Source: Paenalicyclobacillus mengziensis (GTDB lineage Bacteria; Bacillota; Bacilli; Alicyclobacillales; Alicyclobacillaceae). From it: a stretch of 64,000 bases of DNA. Within the stretch, counting starts at the first letter, position 1, and the number at the start of each line of letters is the position of its first letter. The notes beneath the pieces were generated by a model. That model saw nothing but the letters and a program-made list of their open reading frames with translations, was not told the origin of the DNA and did no database searches. Where the stretch lies: contig NZ_CP071182.1 of the NCBI RefSeq assembly GCF_017298635.1, forward strand, positions 1,364,001 to 1,428,000, read 5' to 3'. A program made the position numbers and the translations under genes. Below are positions 8,424-16,381 of this stretch, one piece after another.

Positions 8424-9821
8424 CTATTTTGACTTGCAGGAAAAGCAATTTTTCCGGATCTGGATTTTGTCAACTGAATACAATCTCGTAATTTCGTCTT
8501 TCCATACTGTCTGTAGACGAGACTCACGCAACATGGCAGGCCGACTTAAAATACGCTCAACTTGACGTCGACTTGGATAGATTCCTTGCTCGTGAAGCTG
8601 CTGAACACAGGTTCGTATTTCGCGACTTATCATTAAAAATCGTGTCTCTCGTTGTTCATAAGTATAGTCACGATACCTTTTTCGAATTTGTTGGGTTAAC
8701 GTTGGGAATTTAGTGTGCAAGAGCTTTCGATCTAATCCCATGGTTTTTGCAATACTTTGTAGTGAGTTTGGCGGGTCTGAATGTAGTTCAGCTTGTAATA
8801 AAAGTTCTGCGTCCTGGGGCTGAGATGATGGATATTGTCGGTGTGTTGATACCACAACCTTAGACGAACTGGCAATGTTGGAATTAGGGGCTGTGAGACA
8901 TGGAGAGCATAGAAGAACCTTATTCAATTCAAGGTGAAGTCTTTCGGTTATGTGAATGAATGTTTGAAGAGGAATCCGTCTGCCCTGTGTCCAACCGAAC
9001 ACCGTAGATTTTGAAAGACCCGCTCTACGGGCTAGTAAAGCCATATTTCCGTCAGTCAGTGTTAGTAAATGACTCATGATTTGTTGTGCTGAAACACGTG
9101 GTAATCGCTTGCCTTGAGCAAGTTCTATGACTGTTCCGATATTTTTTGAACGAAGCAATCCGAATGTATAGTTTTGGTTGTGCCTATCTTGATAGGTTTC
9201 ACTAGTAAAATCGCTAATGGCCCCAGAGTTCCCCAGCCAGTTTCCGCATGTACAGTAACCCGGCCGGCTATACCGTTCCCAATGAAATAGGTGACGCCCA
9301 CATTTGGGACAGATTTGTGCTAATTCAATATGATGAATGGGGCAGTAATCAATGTTCTGGACAGACCAAAGGAGCGGGTCGTAGACGGTTACATTGGTGT
9401 CCATCCATTCTTGATAACATCGTGGACACCACGAACGAAACCGTCGAATCAGTCCTCGATCTGAAAACAGTTCTCGATAGGGTAGAAAGGTCAATTGTTG
9501 AAGGTTTTCGACTTTTGTTAAGTACTGTAGTTCCTGCACCAACTGTTCTGCACCACGAGCCAATCCATTCTGGGCACCAGAATAGGCAAGAAACCTTGTT
9601 CCTCCATGTTTCACGATAGCGTGAAGGTATGGTTTTCCTAACACTGAACTGAGAACTTCTTTCAGGAATTCGGCCATAGTTAATCCGTGTGCTTCAGACA
9701 GTCGGCTCGTATAGCTGGTTAAACTCTCTGTATATGGTCCGTTACAGATAGGAGTCAAGTGATAAAGGTAACTTCGGGTTGGTTCTGAAACCACTTCTTC
9801 ATTGACATTTCCAGGATACAT
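8424..9821 (-). CDS. tniQ: Second TniQ/TnsD-family protein (465 aa)
   Basis: The first gene of the minus-strand transposition cluster encodes another TniQ protein, only distantly similar to the one at 2425-3939. The TniQ signature is present (SYLYHLTPICNGPYTESLTS, then SYTSRLSEAHGL) with zinc-binding WCPRC, CPIHH, CPKC and CTCGNW motifs. After it comes an Xre-like helix-turn-helix (NMALLARRAGLSKSTVFGW) and a basic C-terminal DNA-binding region. Two TniQ/TnsD proteins in one module usually mean two targeting routes. It starts at ATG 9821 behind an AGGAG site and faces the divergent regulator at 10041. Confidence 0.9.
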   Translation of the reverse strand: MYPGNVNEEVVSEPTRSYLYHLTPICNGPYTESLTSYTSRLSEAHGLTMAEFLKEVLSSVLGKPYLHAIVKHGGTRFLAYSGAQNGLARGAEQLVQELQYLTKVENLQQLTFLPYRELFSDRGLIRRFRSWCPRCYQEWMDTNVTVYDPLLWSVQNIDYCPIHHIELAQICPKCGRHLFHWERYSRPGYCTCGNWLGNSGAISDFTSETYQDRHNQNYTFGLLRSKNIGTVIELAQGKRLPRVSAQQIMSHLLTLTDGNMALLARRAGLSKSTVFGWTQGRRIPLQTFIHITERLHLELNKVLLCSPCLTAPNSNIASSSKVVVSTHRQYPSSQPQDAELLLQAELHSDPPNSLQSIAKTMGLDRKLLHTKFPTLTQQIRKRYRDYTYEQRETRFLMISREIRTCVQQLHEQGIYPSRRQVERILSRPAMLRESRLQTVWKDEITRLYSVDKIQIRKNCFSCKSK

Positions 9822-9871
9822 AGTAATCTCCTAACTTGGGATCAATTGATGTACACGTTGTTTGAATTGTC

Positions 9872-9888
9872 CACATACAATGTTTGTG
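9872..9888. promoter_or_regulatory. 17-bp imperfect palindrome between tniQ and the Xre regulator
   Basis: CACATACAATGTTTGTG is a near-perfect dyad with 7 of 8 arm positions matched. It lies in the 219-bp AT-rich gap between the divergent tniQ (minus) and the Xre-type gene (plus). Such a site would suit autoregulation by the Xre protein, but that is inference. Confidence 0.35.
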
Positions 9889-10040
9889 TTCTTCTATAAA
9901 TAGAATATCCACTTATATAAATAAAATATACATATATGGCAGCGTGTCTAGAATAGAAGAATTTTAAAGATGCATTTTATCTTTGGAAACGGAAAGCGAT
10001 TGTTTTATTATCGAATTAAAGCTAATATTGGGAGGAAATA

Positions 10041-10259
10041 ATGATGTTTTCATACGCTCCTCTAGCAGCAATGTTGCATCGCAAGCATGTGACGAAGAGT
10101 GAGTTGAGGGAAGCGATAGGTGCATCGTCTACGACACTCGCGAAAATAAGCAAAGATGAATATGTATCTATGGAAATTTTGGACAAAATATGTACATATT
10201 TGGGGTGTGATATCGAGGACGTAATCCAACATGTCAACACCGCTAGGGATGAGTCTTAG
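10041..10259 (+). CDS. Small Xre/Cro-type helix-turn-helix regulator (72 aa)
   Basis: The protein is essentially one Cro/C1-type helix-turn-helix: LAAMLHRKHVTKSELREAIG, then SSTTLAKISKDEYVSMEILDKICTYLG in outline, ending CDIEDVIQHV, which is the standard form of single-domain Xre proteins. Start ATG 10041 follows a strong GGGAGG site. It is transcribed away from the tniQ-tnsABC cluster from a shared intergenic region, the position of Xre regulators in several Tn7-like and CRISPR-associated transposons. Control of the transposition genes is the likely role, by analogy only. Confidence 0.8.
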   Translation: MMFSYAPLAAMLHRKHVTKSELREAIGASSTTLAKISKDEYVSMEILDKICTYLGCDIEDVIQHVNTARDES

Positions 10260-10935
10260 GATTTAGGATCCTTTAAATAGCACCTTAATACAGAATAGTG
10301 CGAAGTTGGACCGCGTGGAGTGTGGACGGATACTGTTGATGAAAAAACGGATGACCAGAATTGTAGCCAAGCCCCTGATATCTTAGCGTATAGAAATCTC
10401 GGAACGGTTCGCATCGGCATTGCTCAGCATCAGCTGTTCTCGCAGGTGATGCTGAGCCGAATTAGACTAGAGCCAAAGTACCTAATCTTGCTTTCATGCT
10501 AGGTGGCCAGCTAGCATGAAATCCCAGCATACGACCTGTGAACACATCCCTAGAAGCAGTTGGCCATACCCAAATGGTTTTCCAGTTTCATCGTTTGCCA
10601 GTACCACGTCAGTTTGGTCGAAATCTGATTGCACAAGTTCTGGCTCCTGTAGCATATTTGAATCTGTGTCTCTCGTTTCTAAATTTGTCCAGAACACCTC
10701 ACAGCTGTTTGATCTTTTTTGGCAGGAATTCTTTAGCCTGCCCGGTAACGCGATCAGCACCAGAAATCTCAAATTTTCTACCATTATTACCCCGTGGACT
10801 TCAATTATCGCTCTATAATCTTACTAGCCACTGTACTTGAAGTCATAGTAATCCGCAGTCAATGCTTAGAAAAATATCACAAAAACACTGGGGCCGAAAC
10901 GTAAGTACATCGTTCCGGTTAGTGAATGCACCTCA
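10260..10935. other. Gene-free stretch with two perfect inverted repeats
   Basis: No supported gene is seen in 676 bp; frames present on both strands have no ribosome site or recognisable family. Two perfect 11-bp inverted repeats stand out: GCTCAGCATCA/TGATGCTGAGC at 10422-10457 (14-nt loop) and TTTCATGCTAG/CTAGCATGAAA at 10492-10521 (8-nt loop). Neither is followed by a T-run, so they are not ordinary terminators. Confidence 0.6.
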
Positions 10936-11768
10936 TTATTGTCTGATACACAGCGCTTCCTTTGCCTCTAACAAGGCATGTACAAAATGATCCAGGCTAA
11001 GTCGTTCAAAAGAGTTCTCTATGACTATCTTACGCAGGGCCAGTTGAATGAGGGGCATCAAGATTCCGATCAATCCTTCACTCAAACTGTATAACACACC
11101 CGCTAATTCTTGGTTACTCAAATTGACTGGGAGTTCTATCTGTTCATCTAAAGAATGAAGGAACTTCACGAAATCCTCGTCAAACTTAAACCTATGTATT
11201 TGTATACGTGGAAATCTTCGAGCATACTCGGCGTGCTCTTCTACCATTTCTCGAATCTGTTCGTTACCGACTAGAACAACCGTCACATTTGCACTTTTGC
11301 TCAAACTGTTTATCGCAGCCATTGAATCAGTTGGTATGTGATGTGACACACCGACGGAATGTGCATCGTCTAAGATGACCATTTCAACACCTCGGGCTGC
11401 AAGAAGTGAACTGATTCTGCGTTGCCATTCTAAAATTCGTATTGGTCTCTCAGAAAATGTATTACCGAGTGATTGGTAAATATCGAGGTATAGAGCATAT
11501 TCAGAAAATGGAAATTTCGACCGTATATACACTACGGGAACTACGGAGCTAGATAGGTTAACTTGGCTGCTAGACTGGATGTATTTTTTAACAAGATGAG
11601 TCTTTCCACGCCCGATTCACCTAAAAGTACCATACTCTCAGTGCGATCGTGACTGAGAATGTTCTTCCTTCGAAGTTCATCCATGTAGCCAAATAGTTGT
11701 GCTTGTTGGGGATGTACACCCTGTAAAGTTTCTATTGTATTCCGATATTTCGTTGACTCAAAGTTCAT
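10936..11768 (-). pseudogene. Frameshifted TniB/TnsC-like AAA+ ATPase
   Basis: Two adjacent minus-strand frames (11541..11768 and 10936..11532) together make one AAA+ protein of the TniB/TnsC type. The N-terminal piece runs into a P-loop (LLGESGV) that breaks at about 11606. Restoring one G there gives GESGVGKTHLVKKYIQ and joins the second frame, which holds a Walker B motif (MVILDDAHS) and a sensor strand (VTVVLVGNEQI). The single lost base therefore falls inside the Walker A motif. It is much shorter than and distinct from the intact tnsC at 4012, so it comes from another element. A sequencing error is a possible alternative. Confidence 0.78.
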
Positions 11769-11980
11769 GTCTTCGCTTCTCCTTTCCTGTTTAACCAGTA
11801 ATTTTAGCGAGAGTGTAGTTTGATAAAGTAATGGTCATTCAAAGTCTGTTTGATACATCAAGGCTCAAAATTAGTGTTGCCCATCATTGGTATCTCACCC
11901 AACTACGTAACACTTCCTGCAACTAGTCTAGCACGGGATTCGTATTGCGTCAGAAGTACAGAACTAAGTAAAAACGGTTT

Positions 11981-12478
11981 TTGTTAACAAGATATTTTTT
12001 TAACTTTGCCAAAAAAAAGCATTACAATGCCGCTGACAGAAAGAACGGTACAACACCATACAAGGTGTGACGGACGGACCTAGTCATAAATCTGGTTCTA
12101 ACATCTATATTCTTCGGATTCATGCCGGACGGTATGCCCAATTTTTCAAAATGGCTAGGGGCTGCATTGGCGCTTGTTGCAGCGGTGGCAATTTCCGGGC
12201 AACCGTTCTTCAACTTTCAGAAACAAGCAGACGGTCATCGCGCATCACGCTATCTGGCGGTTGCCAAAGAGCGTGATCGCCTTGATGAGTACTTCGCCGA
12301 TGGGTCTACGGATGCCAATACCCTGAGAGAACAACTTGAACGTCTCGCAAGGATAAATGACCGAATCAACAGAGACGCGGAGTCATTTCCGACCTCGAAT
12401 AAAGACTACAGATTGGCATAGCAGGGGTTCGACGAAGGGCAAGAAGATTATACAGATGACGAGTTGGATTACTCGTGA
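11981..12478 (+). pseudogene. Decayed SLATT-domain membrane effector gene
   Basis: One plus-strand frame reads as a SLATT-like protein: an AKKKHYNAADRKNG start, two hydrophobic helices (LVINLVLTSIFFGF and WLGAALALVAAVAI), then a helical tail with RASRYLAVAKERDRLDEYF, RLARINDRINRDAESFP and KDYRLA, ending in an acidic stretch. SLATT proteins are two-helix membrane effectors linked to nucleotide-sensing antiphage systems. The frame carries two stops: TGA at 12068-12070 (probably former TGG) and TAG at 12419-12421 (probably former CAG). The part 12122..12421 is still open. No sensor or cyclase gene is left beside it. Family assignment is by pattern, not search. Confidence 0.55.
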
Positions 12479-12765
12479 ATAGAAGAAATTGAACAAAAAT
12501 CCGAGGTAGGATAATGTCCAGCGGAGCATATGAATGCTCTTTCTTTGTACCCAGTTGAATTGCTTTCATCTTGGTAAACTAAGGTAGGCGAACCAACCAT
12601 GAAGCCAAAGGTCCCCTGCCTAGTTGATCGATCACGAGGTTTGGGGATCACTTTTGTCGATTTGGTTCGCACAACACGCTCCCAACAAAATCGGTGAGAG
12701 CGCCCGTACGGTTTGAACTTCCCATCTCTCCCCGAAACTCATTAACATCCTTCAGAGACGCACTC
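12479..12765. other. Short gene-free stretch
   Basis: Nothing recognisable is seen between the SLATT remnant and the minus-strand orphan gene; the frames here are short and without ribosome sites. Confidence 0.4.
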
Positions 12766-13209
12766 TTATACTACAGAAATGTCATCTTCTTCAGATGTGA
12801 GTTCATCGAATATTTGAATTTTGATAGACAGTACAACTAAGTTGTAATACAGATGAACTGAACGAACTTTTACGATTGGAAGAATTCCATCCAAAATCAC
12901 AGGTTTAAGAAGTGCAGTAATGTATGGACCAACAGGATAGTAGAAATCACAGTCCGTCCCTATTACCCTACAATGAAAATAGAGCTCTTCTTCCTTACGA
13001 AATTCAATATCAATTTTTGCAGCATTGGGGCGCCGTAAGAACGTATACGCGTCTTGATCAAAATTGAGATAAATTTCATGTGAAATACCATCTAAAACAT
13101 ATGACAACGCCTTATCTTGTACTAAAATCTCAACCGTAGATGGAAAATCGTACATTGCATCGTAAAACTTGTCGGCAATGTGTATTGCCAGATTTCTATC
13201 AAATTTCAT
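12766..13209 (-). CDS. Uncharacterised 147-aa protein
   Basis: I do not recognise the family. The protein is acidic, without membrane segments or a signal peptide, and predicted to be rich in beta strands (VKVRSVHLYYNLVVLSIKIQIF near the end). It ends in an acidic tail (ELTSEEDDISVV). Start ATG 13209 has a good upstream site (AGGAGGAGAC on the minus strand), and low GC matches the accessory region. It stands alone between the SLATT remnant and the IS110 element, the kind of place where a defence or cargo gene might sit, but no function can be read from it. Confidence 0.65.
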   Translation of the reverse strand: MKFDRNLAIHIADKFYDAMYDFPSTVEILVQDKALSYVLDGISHEIYLNFDQDAYTFLRRPNAAKIDIEFRKEEELYFHCRVIGTDCDFYYPVGPYITALLKPVILDGILPIVKVRSVHLYYNLVVLSIKIQIFDELTSEEDDISVV

Positions 13210-13384
13210 GCTCAGTCTCCTCCTCGCCTTAAACCGTCCGGTTAAAGTTTTACTTGTTTTTTATAGACTAAGGCCTAGGAGAGCATGTATCAATCAGAAC
13301 GCAGAAAGTTTAAAACGAGAATTGTCAACTAAATCCCGTAAAAAAATTTGTTATATGAATCCAGGTAGAATTGAAGGATAGGAT

Positions 13385-13590
13385 GTATGAATTTGGGATT
13401 AGACCCCCATGTCGCCAGCACCGCCACACAGAGCTCGTACCTACTTGGTGCTACGAGTCCGTTGATTAGACGGAGCGGGCGATCTGGAGTACCACGAATT
13501 GCTCCCGTTATCGGGAAGCGCGTACGGTAGAATCTCATCGCATCGGTCGCCGAGTGGCTGTAATTCTCTTTTCGTGGGGGATGGCAGCAT
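13385..13590 (+). ncRNA. Structured leader of the IS110 element, candidate bridge RNA
   Basis: IS110-family elements encode a bridge RNA in the non-coding end next to the transposase, with loops that pair to donor and target DNA. The 206 bp upstream of this IS110 transposase hold several short stems: CTCGTA/TACGAG (13434-13457), TCCGT/ACGGA (13458-13474) and TCCCG/CGGGA (13503-13516). A longer pairing of GTCGCC near 13411 with GGCGA near 13479 is also possible. The position and folding fit a bridge RNA. Its ends and its guide loops cannot be fixed without covariation. Confidence 0.35.
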
Positions 13591-14803
13591 ATGCAGGTTG
13601 TGCATGAACGGTGCTGCGGGCTGGATGTCCACAAAAAGAAGGTTGTCGGTTGCATTCTGACACCAGAAACGAAGGAGGTTCGGACGTTCGGAACGGTGAC
13701 CGACGACCTACTGTCCTTGACGGACTGGATTCTCGGTCACGGATGTACGCATGTGGCGATGGAAAGTACTGGTGTCTTCTGGAAATCGATTTATAACCTT
13801 CTGGAAGACAAAGAGGTCGAAGTGTTGGTCGTCAATGCCCAGCATATCAAGCAAGTCCCTGGCCGCAAGACAGACGTTCGAGATGCGGAGTGGATAGCAG
13901 ATTTACTTCGCCACGGACTGCTCAGAGGAAGCTATATTCCCGACCGGGACCAACGTGAACTCCGGGAACTGGTTCGGTATCGCAAGTCCTTGATTCGTGA
14001 ACGAGCCAGTGAGGTCAATCGCCTTCAGCAAGTCCTTGAGGGAGCGAACATCAAGTTGGCCTCCGTTGCCAGCAATGTCATGGGCGTTACAGGGCCATCT
14101 TGGATGAATTGGTCGCTGGAAACGTGGATGAGACAAAGCTTAAAGAATTGGCAAAAGGCCGTCTACGTAACAAGACTGAGGAACTGGAACGAGCACTGCA
14201 TGGCCTGATGCGCCCACACCAGCAGAAGGTGTTGGCACTACAGCTCCGGCATATCGACGAGCTGGATGAGTTCATCGAAGAGGTTATGAAGAAATCGCGA
14301 GGCACATGCCCCCTTTTGAGGAGAACCTCCGGCGGATTGAAACGATACCTGGCATTGGTAAGTGGACAGCGGAGTTGATCTTGGCGGAGATTGGCACCGA
14401 CATGGATCGATTCCCGACGGCAGAACACCTTGCTTCGTGGGCGGGGATGTGTCCCGGTAATGATGAAAGTGCCGGCAAACGACGAAGCGGAAAAACCCGC
14501 AAAGGGGATCCTTGGTTGCGCGAGGCCATGGTTGAGGCTGCTCGTGCAGCCGCTAGAACAAAGGACACGTACCTATCGGCCAAGTATCACCGAATCGCCG
14601 CCCGCCGCGGGTCAAAGAGAGCCGCTGTAGCAATCGGTCACTCTATGCTGGTCATTATCTACCACATTTTAGAAGAACGAACAGAGTACGTGGACTTGGG
14701 CCCGACGTATCACGAAGAGAGAAACCGGCAGGCAGTAATCCGCCGGCACTTGCGGTCTCTGGAGAAGCTTGGACTTCAAGTGACCATCGAAAGTATTTCC
14801 TGA
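13591..14803 (+). pseudogene. IS110-family transposase with two frameshifts
   Basis: The N-terminal DEDD nuclease part (13591..about 14095) is clear: GLDVHKKKVVGC, MESTGVFW and KTDVRDAEWIADLL carry the acidic residues. The frame shifts near 14090, continues at 14100..14288 (ILDELVAGN to IDELDEFIEEVM), and shifts again near 14289 into 14306..14803. That last part holds the serine-containing transposase-20 domain (IETIPGIGKWTAELILAE, SWAGMCPGNDESAGKRRSG, HSMLVIIYHIL). One missing G after the ATG at 14289 explains the second break (MEEIARHMPPF). IS110 elements lack terminal repeats, so outer ends are undefined. The element is probably inactive. Confidence 0.88.
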
Positions 14804-14965
14804 AATTTATAAGTACAGTACGTTAAGGATAGTAATCAGAGTTTTTTTGTGCCATTTTCATGGTAGGTTCACACGAACAGAGAGTTGATGTACGTAGTAT
14901 ATCTCAGTGATTCAACAACAGAAAACTAATAATTCGTTAAGATCATGACTTCAACTCATCTTCCG

Positions 14966-15467
14966 GTGCGGCAAGCAAAGCTGGCGTATGCTAGCGGGTG
15001 AAATTCCTGTCCCTGCAAGGGCTAGCCACTCACAGGGAACCGAGTCTTGCGTGAGCGGTAGCGATGCTGTTGGCGAAGCGTAGACAGGGCGATGTCCAGG
15101 CCGCAACCACATGGTGAAGGGATTGAGCCTCGTAACGGTGTAGACCAAGGGCCGACGGCGTCGGAAGTGCCGGAAGGCAACAGTAGATACTCGTAATCGG
15201 CGAGAGTATTGGAGACCTTGGTTGGGTCGAAGCCCGTGGCATGGCAGAAAATGCATGCATACAGAACTTGGGAGACCTCCTGTCGTCGTTACCAAGACGC
15301 GTACGCCCTATCCGATAGGACAACCGAAGGAAGGGCGGAAGTGACAGGAGGAGTGTCGGACTCCTTGATAGTACTCCGAACATGGGAGAGCCATGTACAT
15401 GGGGAAGCGAGGAGACGGTTTCGGCGATGCAATGAAAACATCAACCTCACGCAGAGGAGGGTAAACG
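14966..15467 (+). ncRNA. Group II intron, 5' RNA domains
   Basis: The stretch starts with GTGCGGCAAGC, the conserved 5' end of group II introns, right after a candidate 5' exon end CATCTTCCG. The following 500 bp hold the GC-rich, highly structured sequence of intron domains I to III, with purine-rich segments (GGGAGAGCCATGTACATGGG near 15391) and then a ribosome site GAGGAGGG ahead of the reverse-transcriptase gene. No domain V/VI hairpin is found behind the RT part at 24987-25617, so the intron lacks its 3' end and cannot splice. Confidence 0.75.
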
Positions 15468-16109
15468 ATGTCAACTGAACTGCATCGCGTGACTCAACGA
15501 GCCAAGGAGCACCCACAGGAGCGATTCACTGCCCTATCGCACCATTTGGATGAGGAGCTTTTGGCCGATACATGGCAAAAGCTCAACAAACGAGGCGCGG
15601 TTGGAGTGGATAAAGTGACTGTGGCAGAGTATGCGAGTGACCTTGAGACGAACATAAGGAAGCTGGTAGACCGGCAGAGGGAGCACAGCTATCGAGCGCC
15701 AAACGTGCGCAGAGTGCATATCCCCAAGCCGGGTCAACCGTCCAAACTCAGGCCGCTTGGGATTCCCACGCTCGAAGACCGCCTGTTGCAGAGTGCTACG
15801 GCACGCATCCTCAGTGCGGTATATGAAGCGGATTTCTTAGACTGCTCCTACGGGTTCAGGCCGGGTCGAAACCCGCACCAGGCAATAGCGAGGGTGCGGA
15901 CAGCACTACTCACGGAGCCATATGAGTGGGTGTGTGAAGCTGACATACGCGGCTTTTTCGACAACTTGGATCACAAGTGGCTGATCCGGATGCTGGAGCT
16001 GAGAATAGGGGACCCATGGATACTCAGGCTGATCAAGAAATGGCTTGTGGCGGATATACAACAGGCGGATGGGATAGGGAAGCCAATTAAAGGAAGCCCG
16101 CAAGGTGGT
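15468..16109 (+). pseudogene. Group II intron reverse transcriptase, 5' part
   Basis: This frame encodes the first half of an LtrA-type intron-encoded protein: RT motifs RRVHIPKPGQPSKLRPLGIP, EDRLLQSATARIL, CSYGFRPGRNPHQA and EADIRGFFDNLDH are present, ending in the conserved GSPQGG turn at about residue 214. After that the sequence changes abruptly at 16110, and nine unrelated residues lead to a stop at 16136. The natural continuation (PASPTLANVYLHYVLD) is found 8.9 kb downstream at 24987. The gene is split by a compound insertion. GTG-free ATG start at 15468 follows GAGGAGGG. Confidence 0.9.
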
Positions 16110-16119
16110 TTATGCAAAG
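16110..16119 (+). repeat. Decamer TTATGCAAAG at the intron/insert junction
   Basis: TTATGCAAAG is found exactly where the reverse transcriptase is broken and again at 18545-18554, where the left end of the three-recombinase element begins. The IS91-like unit lies between the two copies. It is either a 10-bp duplication made when that unit inserted, or a recombination between two copies of the element's outer repeat. Confidence 0.6.
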
Positions 16120-16131
16120 CTTCGGATAATG

Positions 16132-16205
16132 AATAGAGAATTATCAAAAATCGAGTAAAAGAGGTGGCATTCCGTTAAGGAACGCCGATTTTGGATAATT
16201 CTATT
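16132..16205. repeat. Nested hairpin near the end of the IS91-like unit
   Basis: Outer arms at 16132-16153 (AATAGA..ATTATC..AAAATCG) pair with 16186-16205, and an inner stem GGCATTCC/GGAACGCC lies at 16166-16173 and 16179-16186 with a 5-nt loop. The whole forms one long imperfect hairpin about 180 bp beyond the transposase stop codon. Rolling-circle elements use such hairpins at their termini; it could also be a terminator for the transposase gene. Confidence 0.5.
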
Positions 16206-16381
16206 GGACGAAACCGCGGTCGCCGGCCACTATGGGGAAATAAACATGTTCATGGTGTCCCTTAAACTGGTTTTACAGGTTCAGTGAATCTAAAACGGCG
16301 GAATCAAGCGGTGATTGGTTGCTTGATATGACAAAGAGGATACAGTTTCCCCCTCCCCAATCAAGAGGCGCTCGACAAAGG

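Noticed and set aside
10494..10818. Hydrophobic and Ser-rich frames on both strands in the gene-free stretch
   Set aside because: No ribosome sites, no family resemblance, and the two strands overlap each other completely.
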